51,032 bases of DNA, taken from positions 1-51,032 of the forward strand of contig CAZCBN010000005.1 of the NCBI GenBank assembly GCA_964496975.1. Reading direction: 5' to 3'. Under the pieces are notes generated by a model. It was not told the DNA's origin and ran no database searches. It saw only the letters and a list, made by a program, of their open reading frames with translations. Origin of the DNA: CAZCBN01 sp964496975 (GTDB lineage Bacteria > Planctomycetota > Phycisphaerae > Phycisphaerales > UBA1924). Positions 41,783 through 50,202 of the stretch are shown one piece after another (positions within the stretch are counted from its first letter, which is position 1; each line of letters begins with the position of its first letter). The translations under genes and the position numbers were made by a program.

Positions 41783-42787
41783 TCAATACGAGAAGTTTGC
41801 GTTGGGGTCGGTCGAGCCGAGGGACGCACCGCCGGAGTTGCCGTTGATCGCGGGGCTGAGGGCGCCGAACGCGGTGGGGGCGGTGCGGTTGTTCAGGACG
41901 ATTCTGAAGTTCTCGAAGTTGGACAGGCCGGCGATGTTTCGCAGGATGAAGTTGCCGGTGGCGCCCTGGACCCAGATGCCGTGGTCGTTCTGGACGCAGA
42001 CGTTGTCGGTGATGATGGCGCCGGAGGTGGTGGTGGAGCAGAAGATGCCGGCGCCGGTGGCGCTGGAGATGCCGTTGCCGTCGGCGGTGTTCAGGTGGAT
42101 GCGGGAGGATGAGCCGGCGGCGATGCCGTGGACGAAGTTGGAATCGGCCTTGCAGCGGGTGACCTCGGAGCGGGAGCCGCAGGTGATGCCGTTGGCCTGG
42201 TTGTTGAAGGCGACGGAATCGATGAGGACGGCCGAGTCGGCGATGATGATGCCGTCGCCGGTGTTTCGCTCGGCGGTGCAGCGGGCGACGACGGCGCCGG
42301 TGCCGACGGAGATGCCTGGGCCGCTGCACGCGGCGGCTTGCACGTCGGCGACGTTCGCGGCGATGGCGTCGGCGAGGTCGACGCCGGTGGTCCAGTTGGA
42401 GACGACGCCGTTGCGGACGCGGATGGCGGTGAGGTTCGCGGTGCCGGTGGTGATGCCGGAGGCGCCGAGGCCCGCGCCGTCGAGCGTGAAGCCCATGAGG
42501 TCAACGGTGACGTTGGAGGCGGCGATGAGCAGGCCGTGGCGGCCGTCGGTGGCGGTGAGGTTGCCGGTGAGGTAGTAGGAGCCGGGCGCGGAGATGACGA
42601 AGACGCTGAAGCCGTCGGATGGGGTGTTGACATCGTCGATGGCGGTGCGCGGTTCGAGCTGGGCGAGGGGCTTGGCGGTGGGGGCGATGACGGGCTCGGG
42701 CGGGTCGAGCGGGCCCGAGAGGGCGGGGGCGACGCCCACAAGGACGTGCATGATCGCGGAAAGACCGACGTGCATCGAACGGTTCAT
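41783..42787 (-). CDS. Beta-helix array protein F
   Basis: 334 residues; GGAG precedes the ATG. Signal peptide (LSAIMHVLVGVAPALSG) and a variant motif PLDPPEPVIAPTAKPLAQLE. Then ISAPGSYYLTGNLTATDGRH and about five coils (RCTAERNTGDGIIIAD, RCKADSNFVHGIAAGS), fewer than in C-E. It ends STDPNANFSY. The terminal two-thirds of the fold is shortened, showing that coil number varies between paralogues. Predicted secreted. Confidence 0.84.
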   Translation of the reverse strand: MNRSMHVGLSAIMHVLVGVAPALSGPLDPPEPVIAPTAKPLAQLEPRTAIDDVNTPSDGFSVFVISAPGSYYLTGNLTATDGRHGLLIAASNVTVDLMGFTLDGAGLGASGITTGTANLTAIRVRNGVVSNWTTGVDLADAIAANVADVQAAACSGPGISVGTGAVVARCTAERNTGDGIIIADSAVLIDSVAFNNQANGITCGSRSEVTRCKADSNFVHGIAAGSSSRIHLNTADGNGISSATGAGIFCSTTTSGAIITDNVCVQNDHGIWVQGATGNFILRNIAGLSNFENFRIVLNNRTAPTAFGALSPAINGNSGGASLGSTDPNANFSY

Positions 42788-42815
42788 TGGTGTGCTCCGA
42801 CGTCAGGCGGTGCGA

Positions 42816-44270
42816 TCAGTACTGGATGTTGGCCCATGGGCTGGTGGCGGTGGCCGCGGCGCCGATGGGTCCGACGTCGTTGCCGGGGCTGATGCCGCCG
42901 TACGAGTTGCCGCTGTTGCGGGAGCTGTTTCGGATGATCAGGTTCCCACCGCTGGTGGTCTGGATGCCGAAGTCGGCGCCCACGAGGGTATTGGCCTCGA
43001 TGCGTCCGGCGTCGCCGGTGATGCGGATGTTGGCGGCGATGGTGGTTCCGTTGCCGTTGCCGTCGAATCGCGTTTCGGAGATGAAGGTGCCGGAGGATCC
43101 CTCGATGCCGTCGCCGTTGTTGGTGCGGGCGCCGCAGCCGCGGAAGATGTTCCCGAAGCGTCCGTTGAAGCCGTCGCCGGCGTTCTCGTCGGCGTGGCAG
43201 TTGGTGAAACTGTTGCCGTCGATGACCACGAAGCCGGCGCCGCCGGTGTTGCGGCTGGATGCGCAATCCACGAAGGCGTTTCGATTGCCCGCGACAACGC
43301 CGTTGGCTGCGCATCCAGAGACATGGCAGCGCGTGAGGGCGCAGTCGGCGGTGACGGTGATGCCGACGTCGACGCAGGCGCGCACGTTCACGCTTTCGAG
43401 AGTCGAGGCATCCGCGACCTGCACGCCGGAGGAGGCCATGGTGATCACTTCGACATCGCGCAGTGTGGCGTTCTTTCCGAGGATGATGCCGATCGTCCCG
43501 TTGGTGACGGAGGCGCCTTCCACGACGGCCTGCTCGGCGGCCGCGATGCCGATGACGAACCCGTTCAGCCGGGTGCGGGCGATCGTGAGGCGGTTGCCCG
43601 AGCGAACGCCGGAGCCGGAAAGCGCGGCGGCCTGGCTGATCAAGCAGTCGCGGACCACGACGCCCGTGCTGTTGCCGGCGTCGACGCCGGTGGCGACCAG
43701 AGACGCGGACAGGCCTTCGACGACGCAGTCGGAGCCGGTCTGCACGGCGATGGCACCGCCTTGCACCCGGCCGTGCCGGACCACGCTTCGCTCGCCGACC
43801 AGGATGCCGATGGTTGAACTGCTTGCGCCGGTCACGGTCACGTTCTCAACCAGCGAATCTGCGCTGAGGAGCACCGCGGTTAACCCGGGGAAACGGAGGG
43901 AGCCGTTGCGAACAACGGTTCGCGCGGCGCCGTCGGAGGTGTACACGCCGAACGTGGACGTGCTCCCGCCGCTGATCGTGAAGCCATTCAGGTCGATCGT
44001 GACATCGCTGGCGCTGACGCGGATCGCGCTTCCGTTGGCGGGCGCGGTGATGTTGCCGGCCAGGTAGTAGGTGCCGGGCTGCGTGATGCGGAAGACGTCG
44101 GTCGCGGTCCCGGGCGTGTTCGTGCTGTTGACGGCGACGCGCGGCTCGACCTCGCCCAGGGGCTTGGCGGTCGGCGTCACGACGCCCGCGGGCGGGTTCA
44201 GCGGCCCGCCGAGGGCAGGGGCGGGCAGCGCGACGAGCAGTGCGGCGAGGATGGGCGGGCGCGTGTTCAT
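42816..44270 (-). CDS. Beta-helix array protein G (longest core of the array)
   Basis: 484 residues from ATG 44270. Signal peptide (ILAALLVALPAPALGG), PLNPPAGVVTPTAKPLGEVE, RITQPGTYYLAGNITAPANG. The core is about 14 coils, with a different, Cys-poor coil type in the first half (ENVTVTGASSSTIGILVGER, GIAAAEQAVVEGASVTNG) and Cys-x-A coils in the second (RCHVSGCAANGVVAGN, NCHADENAGDGFNGR). It ends TSPWANIQY. It combines two repeat subtypes, suggesting recombination between paralogues. Predicted secreted. Confidence 0.84.
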   Translation of the reverse strand: MNTRPPILAALLVALPAPALGGPLNPPAGVVTPTAKPLGEVEPRVAVNSTNTPGTATDVFRITQPGTYYLAGNITAPANGSAIRVSASDVTIDLNGFTISGGSTSTFGVYTSDGAARTVVRNGSLRFPGLTAVLLSADSLVENVTVTGASSSTIGILVGERSVVRHGRVQGGAIAVQTGSDCVVEGLSASLVATGVDAGNSTGVVVRDCLISQAAALSGSGVRSGNRLTIARTRLNGFVIGIAAAEQAVVEGASVTNGTIGIILGKNATLRDVEVITMASSGVQVADASTLESVNVRACVDVGITVTADCALTRCHVSGCAANGVVAGNRNAFVDCASSRNTGGAGFVVIDGNSFTNCHADENAGDGFNGRFGNIFRGCGARTNNGDGIEGSSGTFISETRFDGNGNGTTIAANIRITGDAGRIEANTLVGADFGIQTTSGGNLIIRNSSRNSGNSYGGISPGNDVGPIGAAATATSPWANIQY

Positions 44271-44305
44271 GCGAGGCTCGAGTCCTGGGGCTTCTGGTGC
44301 GCGGG

Positions 44306-45490
44306 TCAATACGAAAAGTTCGCGTTGGGGTCGGTGTTGCCGAGCGAGCCGAGGTACGTGCTGCCGTTGATGGCGGCCGCGTTGGTCGAGGCTTGAACGA
44401 TCGGGGCCACGGCGTTGCCGGCGGCGATCGTCCAGTTGACGGCGTTGCCCGAGCACGTGTTGCGGATGATGATGCTGCCCGAAAGGTCCACGTCGATGCC
44501 GCGGTCTGCGCTGGAGCAGATGTTGTCCTCGATGCGGTTGTCGACGCCGATGGTGTGGATGTTGGCCCCGTCCGCGGTGTCGCCGTTGAAGGAGCAGGCG
44601 TTGCTGCGGACGAGGCACTGCGAGGAGACGCGGACGCCGTCGGCGGCGGAGAAGCGGACGGAGTTGTTCGTGATGGTGGAGCCGGCGGAGGCGTCGATGC
44701 CTACGGCGTTCGAGTAGGAGACGCACGCCGACACGACGCATCCGATGCTCACGTGAAAGCCCGCGTTCGCGTTGAACGCGGCGGCGCAGGACGTGAAGGT
44801 TGCCCCGGAGCCACTGGAGAAGCCGTTGCCCTCGTTTCGATACGACGCGCAGTCGGCGACCGTGCTTGAACTTCCGACGAGAAGTCCGTCGCCGCCGTTG
44901 TCGGCGGTTGAGCACCCCCGCGCAGCGCCGGCGAGCCCGATCAAGATGCCGCGGCTTCCGTTGGCGTTGGCGACGCAGGCGTCGGCGATCGAGTTGTCCC
45001 CGAGCAGGAGACCGGTGTTGACATTCCCGGTCACCGTCAGGTTGCGGCCGGTGCTCGCGATGGTGACGCTGAGGTCCACACCGTCGTTGCCCCATCCGCT
45101 GACGGTGCCGTTGGAGACGCTGATGCCGCTGGTGCCGGGCGCGGGGACGCGCACGCCGTCAAGGGATCCGGGCACACCGGCGAGGCGGAAGCCGTTCAGA
45201 TCGATGCTGACGTCGGACGAGGCGATCTCGATGCCGGTCCGTCCCGACACGCCGGTGATGTTGCCGGTGAGGTAGTACGAGCCGGGCTGCGTGATCTTGA
45301 ACAGGCTCGGGCTGCCGTCGTTGTCGCCGGGCGTGTTGGTCGCGTTGATGGCGATGCGCGGCTCGATCTCGCCGAGCGGCTTCGGCGTTGAGGTCACGGC
45401 GCCGGCCGGCGGGTTCAGCGGGCCGGCGAGGGCGGGAACCGTGAGAATGTGGGCAACGAGGAGCAGGGCGGCGGCGGTGGTCTTCTTCAT
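44306..45490 (-). CDS. Beta-helix array protein H
   Basis: 394 residues from ATG 45490 with AGGAC upstream. Signal peptide (KKTTAAALLLVAHILTVPALAG), PLNPPAGAVTSTPKPLGEIE, LFKITQPGSYYLTGNITGVS. Coils include ACVANANGSRGILIG, DCASYRNEGNGFSSGSG and SCAAAFNANAGFHVSIG. It closes with NRIEDNICSSADRGIDV, NTCSGNAVNWTIAAGN and TDPNANFSY. The C-terminal 60 residues are close to those of E. An open frame continues upstream of the ATG but without homology. Predicted secreted. Confidence 0.85.
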   Translation of the reverse strand: MKKTTAAALLLVAHILTVPALAGPLNPPAGAVTSTPKPLGEIEPRIAINATNTPGDNDGSPSLFKITQPGSYYLTGNITGVSGRTGIEIASSDVSIDLNGFRLAGVPGSLDGVRVPAPGTSGISVSNGTVSGWGNDGVDLSVTIASTGRNLTVTGNVNTGLLLGDNSIADACVANANGSRGILIGLAGAARGCSTADNGGDGLLVGSSSTVADCASYRNEGNGFSSGSGATFTSCAAAFNANAGFHVSIGCVVSACVSYSNAVGIDASAGSTITNNSVRFSAADGVRVSSQCLVRSNACSFNGDTADGANIHTIGVDNRIEDNICSSADRGIDVDLSGSIIIRNTCSGNAVNWTIAAGNAVAPIVQASTNAAAINGSTYLGSLGNTDPNANFSY

Positions 45491-45521
45491 GGCGCAGGTC
45501 CTGATCTGTGACGGTCTGGGA

Positions 45522-46781
45522 TCAATACGTGAAGTTGGCGTTCGGGTCAGTGCTGCCGAGACTGCTGGGCGCGGAGTTCCCGAGCACGGGCAAGGAGGCG
45601 GGCGCCGTGCGATCGAGGATCGGGCCGAGCACGTTGTTGGCCACAATGTCCCAGTTGGTGGTGTTGCCGGCGCAGGTGTTGCGGAGGATGATGTTGCCGG
45701 AGCTGTCCACTTCGATGCCGCGGTCCGAGTCCGTGCAGTTGTTGCCCTCGATGCGGTTGTCGCTCCCGGTGGAGTGAATGGCCGCGCCGCTCGTGACGCC
45801 CAGGCCGGCGTTGTCGACGGTGTTGTCCCTCACGACACAATCGCTGCTGACGAAGATGCCGTCGAGGTCGCTGGATGCGACGGTGCAACGCGTGACGCTG
45901 CTCGCGGATCCGGTCGCGATGCCGATGCCGTTGTTCGTGTTCGCCGTGCAGCTGGTGACGGTGCAGCCGCTCCCAACGCTGTAGCCGCCGCCGAAGTTGT
46001 TCCAGGCGCTGCACCCGGTCAGGGTGCATCCCTGCGCGGTGGAGAAGCCGAAGCCGTCGTTGCCGATCGCGCTGCAGTTCGAGTACGTACAGCCGGCGCC
46101 GGAACTGAAGCCGGTCTCGCCGCTGCCGCTCGCGGCGCAGTTGAGGACCGTGGAGTTCGAGTTGGCGATGATGCCGATGCCGGTGTTGAAGGCCGCGGAG
46201 CAGTTCAGAAGGGTGCTGTAGATCCCGGCATCGATCCCGTCTCCCCCGTTGCTCCGCGCGGCGCAGTTCTCGACCGTGAAGGACACACCGGTGCGGATGC
46301 CCACGCCGCCGTTGTTGGAAGATGAGATGGACGTCACGGCCCCCGAGGCCCCGAAGGAGTCCAGCGCCAGGCCGTTGCCGCCCCACCGGCCGATGGAGCC
46401 GTTCCGGATGCTGATCTGTCCGAAGCTCGACAAGCACACGATGCCGTCGAGCGACCCCGTAACGCCTTCCAGCCGGAAACCGTTGAGGTCGAGCGTGACG
46501 CCGGACGCGGCGATCTCGATGCCGTGCCGGCCCGCCACACCGGTGATGTTGCCGGTGAGGTAGTACGAGCCGGGCTGGGTGATCTTGAAGAGGCTCGGGG
46601 AGGCGTCGTCGTCGCCCGGCGTGTTCGCCGCGTTGATTGCGGTGCGTGGCTCGACCTCGGCGATTGGCTTGGCCGTCGACAAGACGGGCCCGCCCGGCGG
46701 GTTGAGAGGCCCGGCCACAGCAGGGCTTGTCGCCAGCCACGCGATGGTCGCGGCGATGGTCAGGATTCTCGGCTTGGGCAT
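45522..46781 (-). CDS. Beta-helix array protein I
   Basis: 419 residues from ATG 46781, preceded by GAGGAGA. Signal peptide (ILTIAATIAWLATSPAVAG), PLNPPGGPVLSTAKPIAEVE, LFKITQPGSYYLTGNITGVA. About ten coils with C-x-A (NCAARSNGGDGIDAG, NCAASGSGETGFSSG, GCSAWNNFGGGYSVG). It closes with NRIEGNNCTDSDRGIEV, NTCAGNTTNWDIVANN and STDPNANFTY. It shares the GG variant of the Pro motif (PPGGP) with its upstream neighbour J, indicating that I and J are sister copies. Confidence 0.86.
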   Translation of the reverse strand: MPKPRILTIAATIAWLATSPAVAGPLNPPGGPVLSTAKPIAEVEPRTAINAANTPGDDDASPSLFKITQPGSYYLTGNITGVAGRHGIEIAASGVTLDLNGFRLEGVTGSLDGIVCLSSFGQISIRNGSIGRWGGNGLALDSFGASGAVTSISSSNNGGVGIRTGVSFTVENCAARSNGGDGIDAGIYSTLLNCSAAFNTGIGIIANSNSTVLNCAASGSGETGFSSGAGCTYSNCSAIGNDGFGFSTAQGCTLTGCSAWNNFGGGYSVGSGCTVTSCTANTNNGIGIATGSASSVTRCTVASSDLDGIFVSSDCVVRDNTVDNAGLGVTSGAAIHSTGSDNRIEGNNCTDSDRGIEVDSSGNIILRNTCAGNTTNWDIVANNVLGPILDRTAPASLPVLGNSAPSSLGSTDPNANFTY

Positions 46782-46809
46782 GCGTCGATCTCCTCGGGTG
46801 TGTGCGGTG

Positions 46810-47316
46810 TCAATACGCGAAGTTCGCGTTGGGATCGCTGTTGTTGGTGGTGCCGGTGGCGCTGCTGCCGCTCGCCGGGGCGAAGGTGCCCGTGGTGCGG
46901 TTGACGATCGGGCCATAGATGTTGCCGGCGACAATCTCGAAGTTCACGCCGTTCCCGCTGCAGCTGTTGTAGAGAACAAGGTGTCCGGCGCCGGAGACAT
47001 CGATGCCGCGTTCGTTGGCATTGCGAGCGTTGCGCAAGATGCGCGCGTCTGTTGCGATCACGCGGATGCCCGCGCCCGCCGCGAGGTTGCCTGTCAGGTA
47101 GTACGAGCCCGGCTGCACGATGCGGAAGACGCTGTCCGCGTCGCCCGGCGTGCTCAGGTCGCTCAGCGCGATGCGCGGCTCGACCTCCGCGATCGGCTTG
47201 GCGGTCGGCACGACCGGCCCGCCCGGCGGATTGAGCGGGCCCGCGAAGGCCGTGAACACCGACAGACACACAACAGACGCCGCGGTCGGGCGCCTCAGGC
47301 CTGCCAAGAACTTCAT
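46810..47316 (-). CDS. Beta-helix array protein J, minimal member lacking most of the helix (first gene)
   Basis: Only 168 residues; ATG 47316 with GGGGAG upstream. Signal peptide (SVVCLSVFTAFAG), PLNPPGGPVVPTAKPIAEVE, FRIVQPGSYYLTGNLAAG. It then passes almost directly to the closing segment (NARNANERGIDVSGAGHLV, NSCSGNGVNFEIVAGNIYGP) and the end NSDPNANFAY. Relative to I about 250 central residues are missing with no frame loss, so it is an internal-deletion or ancestral short form, not a pseudogene. First in the transcription order, 28 bp before I. Confidence 0.84.
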   Translation of the reverse strand: MKFLAGLRRPTAASVVCLSVFTAFAGPLNPPGGPVVPTAKPIAEVEPRIALSDLSTPGDADSVFRIVQPGSYYLTGNLAAGAGIRVIATDARILRNARNANERGIDVSGAGHLVLYNSCSGNGVNFEIVAGNIYGPIVNRTTGTFAPASGSSATGTTNNSDPNANFAY

Positions 47317-47355
47317 GACATTCTCCCCTCGGATCGCCCTTCTCGGCCGGGGTTG

Positions 47356-47384
47356 AGCGTAACCGGTATCGCAAGACTCACCAA
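47356..47384 (-). promoter_or_regulatory. Candidate promoter of the beta-helix array
   Basis: On the minus strand TTGGTG (47384-47379), a 17-bp spacer and TACGCT (47361-47356), ending 40 bp before the gene J start codon. This 120-bp region must also hold the spoVR promoter. Confidence 0.4.
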
Positions 47385-47437
47385 GGTTTTTTCATCCGCG
47401 GGCCGATAGAGTGGTAAGGATTCCGGAAGGGAGCACC

Positions 47438-49006
47438 ATGCCCGGCTCACGCCTGAGCAGCTCGGACCTTGGCCCAGACCTGCTCGCCCACATGAAGGCC
47501 ATCAAGGCCAAGGCCCGAGAATACGGCCTCGATTTTCACGAGGTCATCTACGAGAAAATCGACTTCCAGACCATGAACCAGATCGCCGCCTACGGCGGGT
47601 TCCCCTCACGCTACCCCCACTGGCGATGGGGCATGGAGTTTGAACGCCTCAGCAAGCGCGACGCCTACGGCCTCGGCCGCATCTACGAGATGGTCATCAA
47701 CAACAACCCCTGCTACGCCTACCTGCAGGAGAGCAACAGCACCACCGACCAGAAACTGGTCATGGCCCACGTCTACGGCCACGCCGACTTCTTCAAGAAC
47801 AACTTCTGGTTCAGCAAGACCGAGCAAAAGATGATGGACGTGATGGCGAACCACGCCACCCGCGTCCGCCGCCACATCGAGCGCGAGAGCGGCGAGGAGG
47901 TCGAGCGCTTCATCGACGCGTGCGTCAGCGTCGAGTGGCTCATCGACCCGCACTCGGTCTTCGTCCGCCGCGAGGACGACCCGCGGCAGTGGGGGAGGGA
48001 CCGCGAGGACGACGGCACGCGCGACCCCCGCGCCTTCACGCCCGACAAGCTCCCCGCCAAGGACTACATGGACCCCTTCATCAACCCTGCCAGCGAGATG
48101 CAGCGGCAGCGCGACGCCCACCGCGAACGCGTCGAGGCCGAGAAGCGGGCCTTCCCCGCGAGGCCCACGCGCGACGTGCTGCTCTTCCTGCTCCGCCACG
48201 CCCCGCTGGAGGATTGGCAGGCCGACGTGCTGGGCCTCATCCGCGAGGAGAGCTACTACTTCGCCCCGCAGGCGATGACCAAGATCATGAACGAGGGCTG
48301 GGCGACCTACTGGCACTCCAAGCTCATGACCGAGCACTTCCTCGAAGACAAGGAGATCATCGACTACGCCGAGCAGCACGCCGGCGTCGTCTACATGCCC
48401 CCCGGCGGTTTCAACCCCTACAAGATCGGCGTCGAGCTCTACAAGGACATCGAACGCCGCTGGGACAAGGGCCAGCACGGCCACGACTGGGAACTGCTCG
48501 AGGGCATCGGCGAGAAGCAACGCTACGACGACGGCAGCCGCAAGGGCCGCGACAAGATCTTCGAGGTCCGCCGCGTCTACAACGACGTCAACTTCATCGA
48601 CGAGTTCCTCACCCCCGAGTTCGTCGAGAAGCACCAGATGTACCAGTTCCGCCGCGACCCCCAGACCGGCGAGGTGAAGGTCGTCACGCGCGACTTCGGC
48701 CGCGTGAAGCAGACCCTGCTCTTCCAGATCACCAACATGGGCCAGCCGTTCATCTACGTCGTCGACGGCAACTACCTGAACCGCGGCGAGCTCTACCTCG
48801 CCCACGAGTTCCACGGCATCGAGGTCGACGCCGCCAAGGCCGCGGAGGTCCTCCGCGGCGTCTGCATGCTCTGGAAGCGACCCGTCCACCTCCAGTGCCG
48901 TGTGAACGACGACATGGTCCTGCTCTCGCTGGACCGCCCCGACGCCCAGCCCCGCCGCCAGAAGATCAACGCCGACACGCCCCCGCCGGCCCACACCATC
49001 GCCTGA
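47438..49006 (+). CDS. spoVR: SpoVR family protein
   Basis: 522 residues from ATG 47438, with GGAAGGGAG at 47425-47433. The family pattern is clear: YGLDFHEVIYEKIDFQTMNQIAAYGGFPSRYPHW, MVINNNPCYAYLQESNSTTDQKLVMAHVYGHADFFKNN in pieces along residues 20-130, then ILNEGWATYWH-like KIMNEGWATYWHSKLM near 285-300. SpoVR was named for Bacillus spore cortex formation, but the family is widespread in non-sporulators, usually in an operon with a PrkA-type kinase (YeaG) and YeaH. Neither partner is in the window. Its C-ending codon use is opposite to that of moxR and lysS on the same strand. Confidence 0.95.
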   Translation: MPGSRLSSSDLGPDLLAHMKAIKAKAREYGLDFHEVIYEKIDFQTMNQIAAYGGFPSRYPHWRWGMEFERLSKRDAYGLGRIYEMVINNNPCYAYLQESNSTTDQKLVMAHVYGHADFFKNNFWFSKTEQKMMDVMANHATRVRRHIERESGEEVERFIDACVSVEWLIDPHSVFVRREDDPRQWGRDREDDGTRDPRAFTPDKLPAKDYMDPFINPASEMQRQRDAHRERVEAEKRAFPARPTRDVLLFLLRHAPLEDWQADVLGLIREESYYFAPQAMTKIMNEGWATYWHSKLMTEHFLEDKEIIDYAEQHAGVVYMPPGGFNPYKIGVELYKDIERRWDKGQHGHDWELLEGIGEKQRYDDGSRKGRDKIFEVRRVYNDVNFIDEFLTPEFVEKHQMYQFRRDPQTGEVKVVTRDFGRVKQTLLFQITNMGQPFIYVVDGNYLNRGELYLAHEFHGIEVDAAKAAEVLRGVCMLWKRPVHLQCRVNDDMVLLSLDRPDAQPRRQKINADTPPPAHTIA

Positions 49007-49460
49007 CGATCCGCCGTCCCTCGCCTCGAAGGCGCCGCTCGCCGATCCAGATCCTGACAAAAAACGAACGAAACGCGGCCGCACGTCCCCGATGCATCGG
49101 GCATCTTCCAAAGCGGGCCACTCTCGATGTCCCCGGGCCGCCGGAACGCGCCAAACACAAAGGCCCATCGACGGGCCAGCGGCCCCGGCGCATCAACGCC
49201 CACCGCAATGTCGCAAAGGCGTCGGCGTTGCACCGCCGCGCCCGCGCGGCACATGTTGAGGTGTCCCGGTGTCCCGCCGTGTCTCCCGGCACGGCCCGGC
49301 AACATCCGCCCGCCGCGTCGCCCCGAAGCGACGCCGCCCGGAGATTCGGCCCCGGTGCCACCCGGCCGTCTCGGAACTGTTCGGTACACTGCGGGGCAAC
49401 CCGTCCATATCACGCACCGGTCCGGCCCCGCGGCGCGGTCCGTTCAGGGAATCGGCAGGC
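49007..49460. other. Gene-free spacer after spoVR
   Basis: About 450 bp. It holds a 14-bp palindrome CCCGATGCATCGGG at 49088-49101 and otherwise GC-rich sequence. Reading frames here have no recognisable features. It must contain the pseudopilin promoter, which I cannot place. Confidence 0.5.
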
Positions 49461-50129
49461 ATGCATCATCTCCCCACGCGTTCCGTGCCGACTCGCCGAG
49501 GGGCCTTCTCCCTTATCGAGCTCATCGTCACCATCTCCATCATCGCGCTGCTCATCGCGATCCTGCTCCCCGCCCTGCCGCTGGCGATTGATTCGGCCCG
49601 CCGCGTTGCCTGCGGAAGCAACCTGAAGAACGTCGGCGCCGCCGTCGAGATGTACAAGAACGACTTCAAAGAGGTCTTCCCCCTCGCCCGTTACATGTCC
49701 AACCCCTGGCTCAGCGGCCTGAACGGCGACATCCGCGAGGAAGAAGCCGAGATGGCCCTCCCCAGCCTGCCCGAGGCGACCGACGCCTACATGGGCGAGG
49801 ACAGCGCCGCTTGGGTCTGCCCGGGTGACAAGGTCATCGCCGAAACCCCCTACACCGACGCCGGCGGCGTGTCCCGCACCTGCGGCGCCTCGTACACCTA
49901 TGTCTTCGCCCTCGCCGGCCAGCCCTACGAGCAGACCTTCTTCGCCACCTTCCTCGAACGCCAGCCCGTGGACACCCCCGTCTCCTACGACTTCGACGGC
50001 GGCACCTTCGTCATCGACGACCGCTTCGGCGGCGGCAACGTCACCGCAGACTTCTTCCACGCCACACGCAACGTCCTCTTCGCCGACAGCCACGTCGGCC
50101 GATACGGATCCGACGGCACCGCCCGATAG
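49461..50129 (+). CDS. Type II secretion-like pseudopilin (prepilin-type N-terminal methylation, DUF1559-like)
   Basis: 222 residues from ATG 49461. A basic leader ends RRGA, followed by FSLIELIVTISIIALLIAILLPAL. Cleavage after Ala leaves Phe+1 and the essential Glu+5, the prepilin-peptidase and N-methylation signal. The rest is an extracytoplasmic domain with cysteines (ACGSNLKN, WVCPGDK, TCGASYTY). It ends in the H-x-NVLFADSHVGRYG motif typical of the large planctomycete pseudopilin families. It probably assembles into a pseudopilus or acts as a surface anchor. Upstream open frame to 49269 is not supported. Confidence 0.9.
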   Translation: MHHLPTRSVPTRRGAFSLIELIVTISIIALLIAILLPALPLAIDSARRVACGSNLKNVGAAVEMYKNDFKEVFPLARYMSNPWLSGLNGDIREEEAEMALPSLPEATDAYMGEDSAAWVCPGDKVIAETPYTDAGGVSRTCGASYTYVFALAGQPYEQTFFATFLERQPVDTPVSYDFDGGTFVIDDRFGGGNVTADFFHATRNVLFADSHVGRYGSDGTAR

Positions 50130-50202
50130 CCCACACCTCGTCCACGCCCCCCCCCACGCCACCCCAAGCACGCACCCGCACCACCCGAGAGGGCACGCAC
50201 CC

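Noticed and set aside
40502..42112. Long + strand frames across the beta-helix array
   Set aside because: They mirror the codon periodicity of the minus-strand genes, are Gly/Ala/Asp-rich, and lack ribosome-binding sites and motifs.
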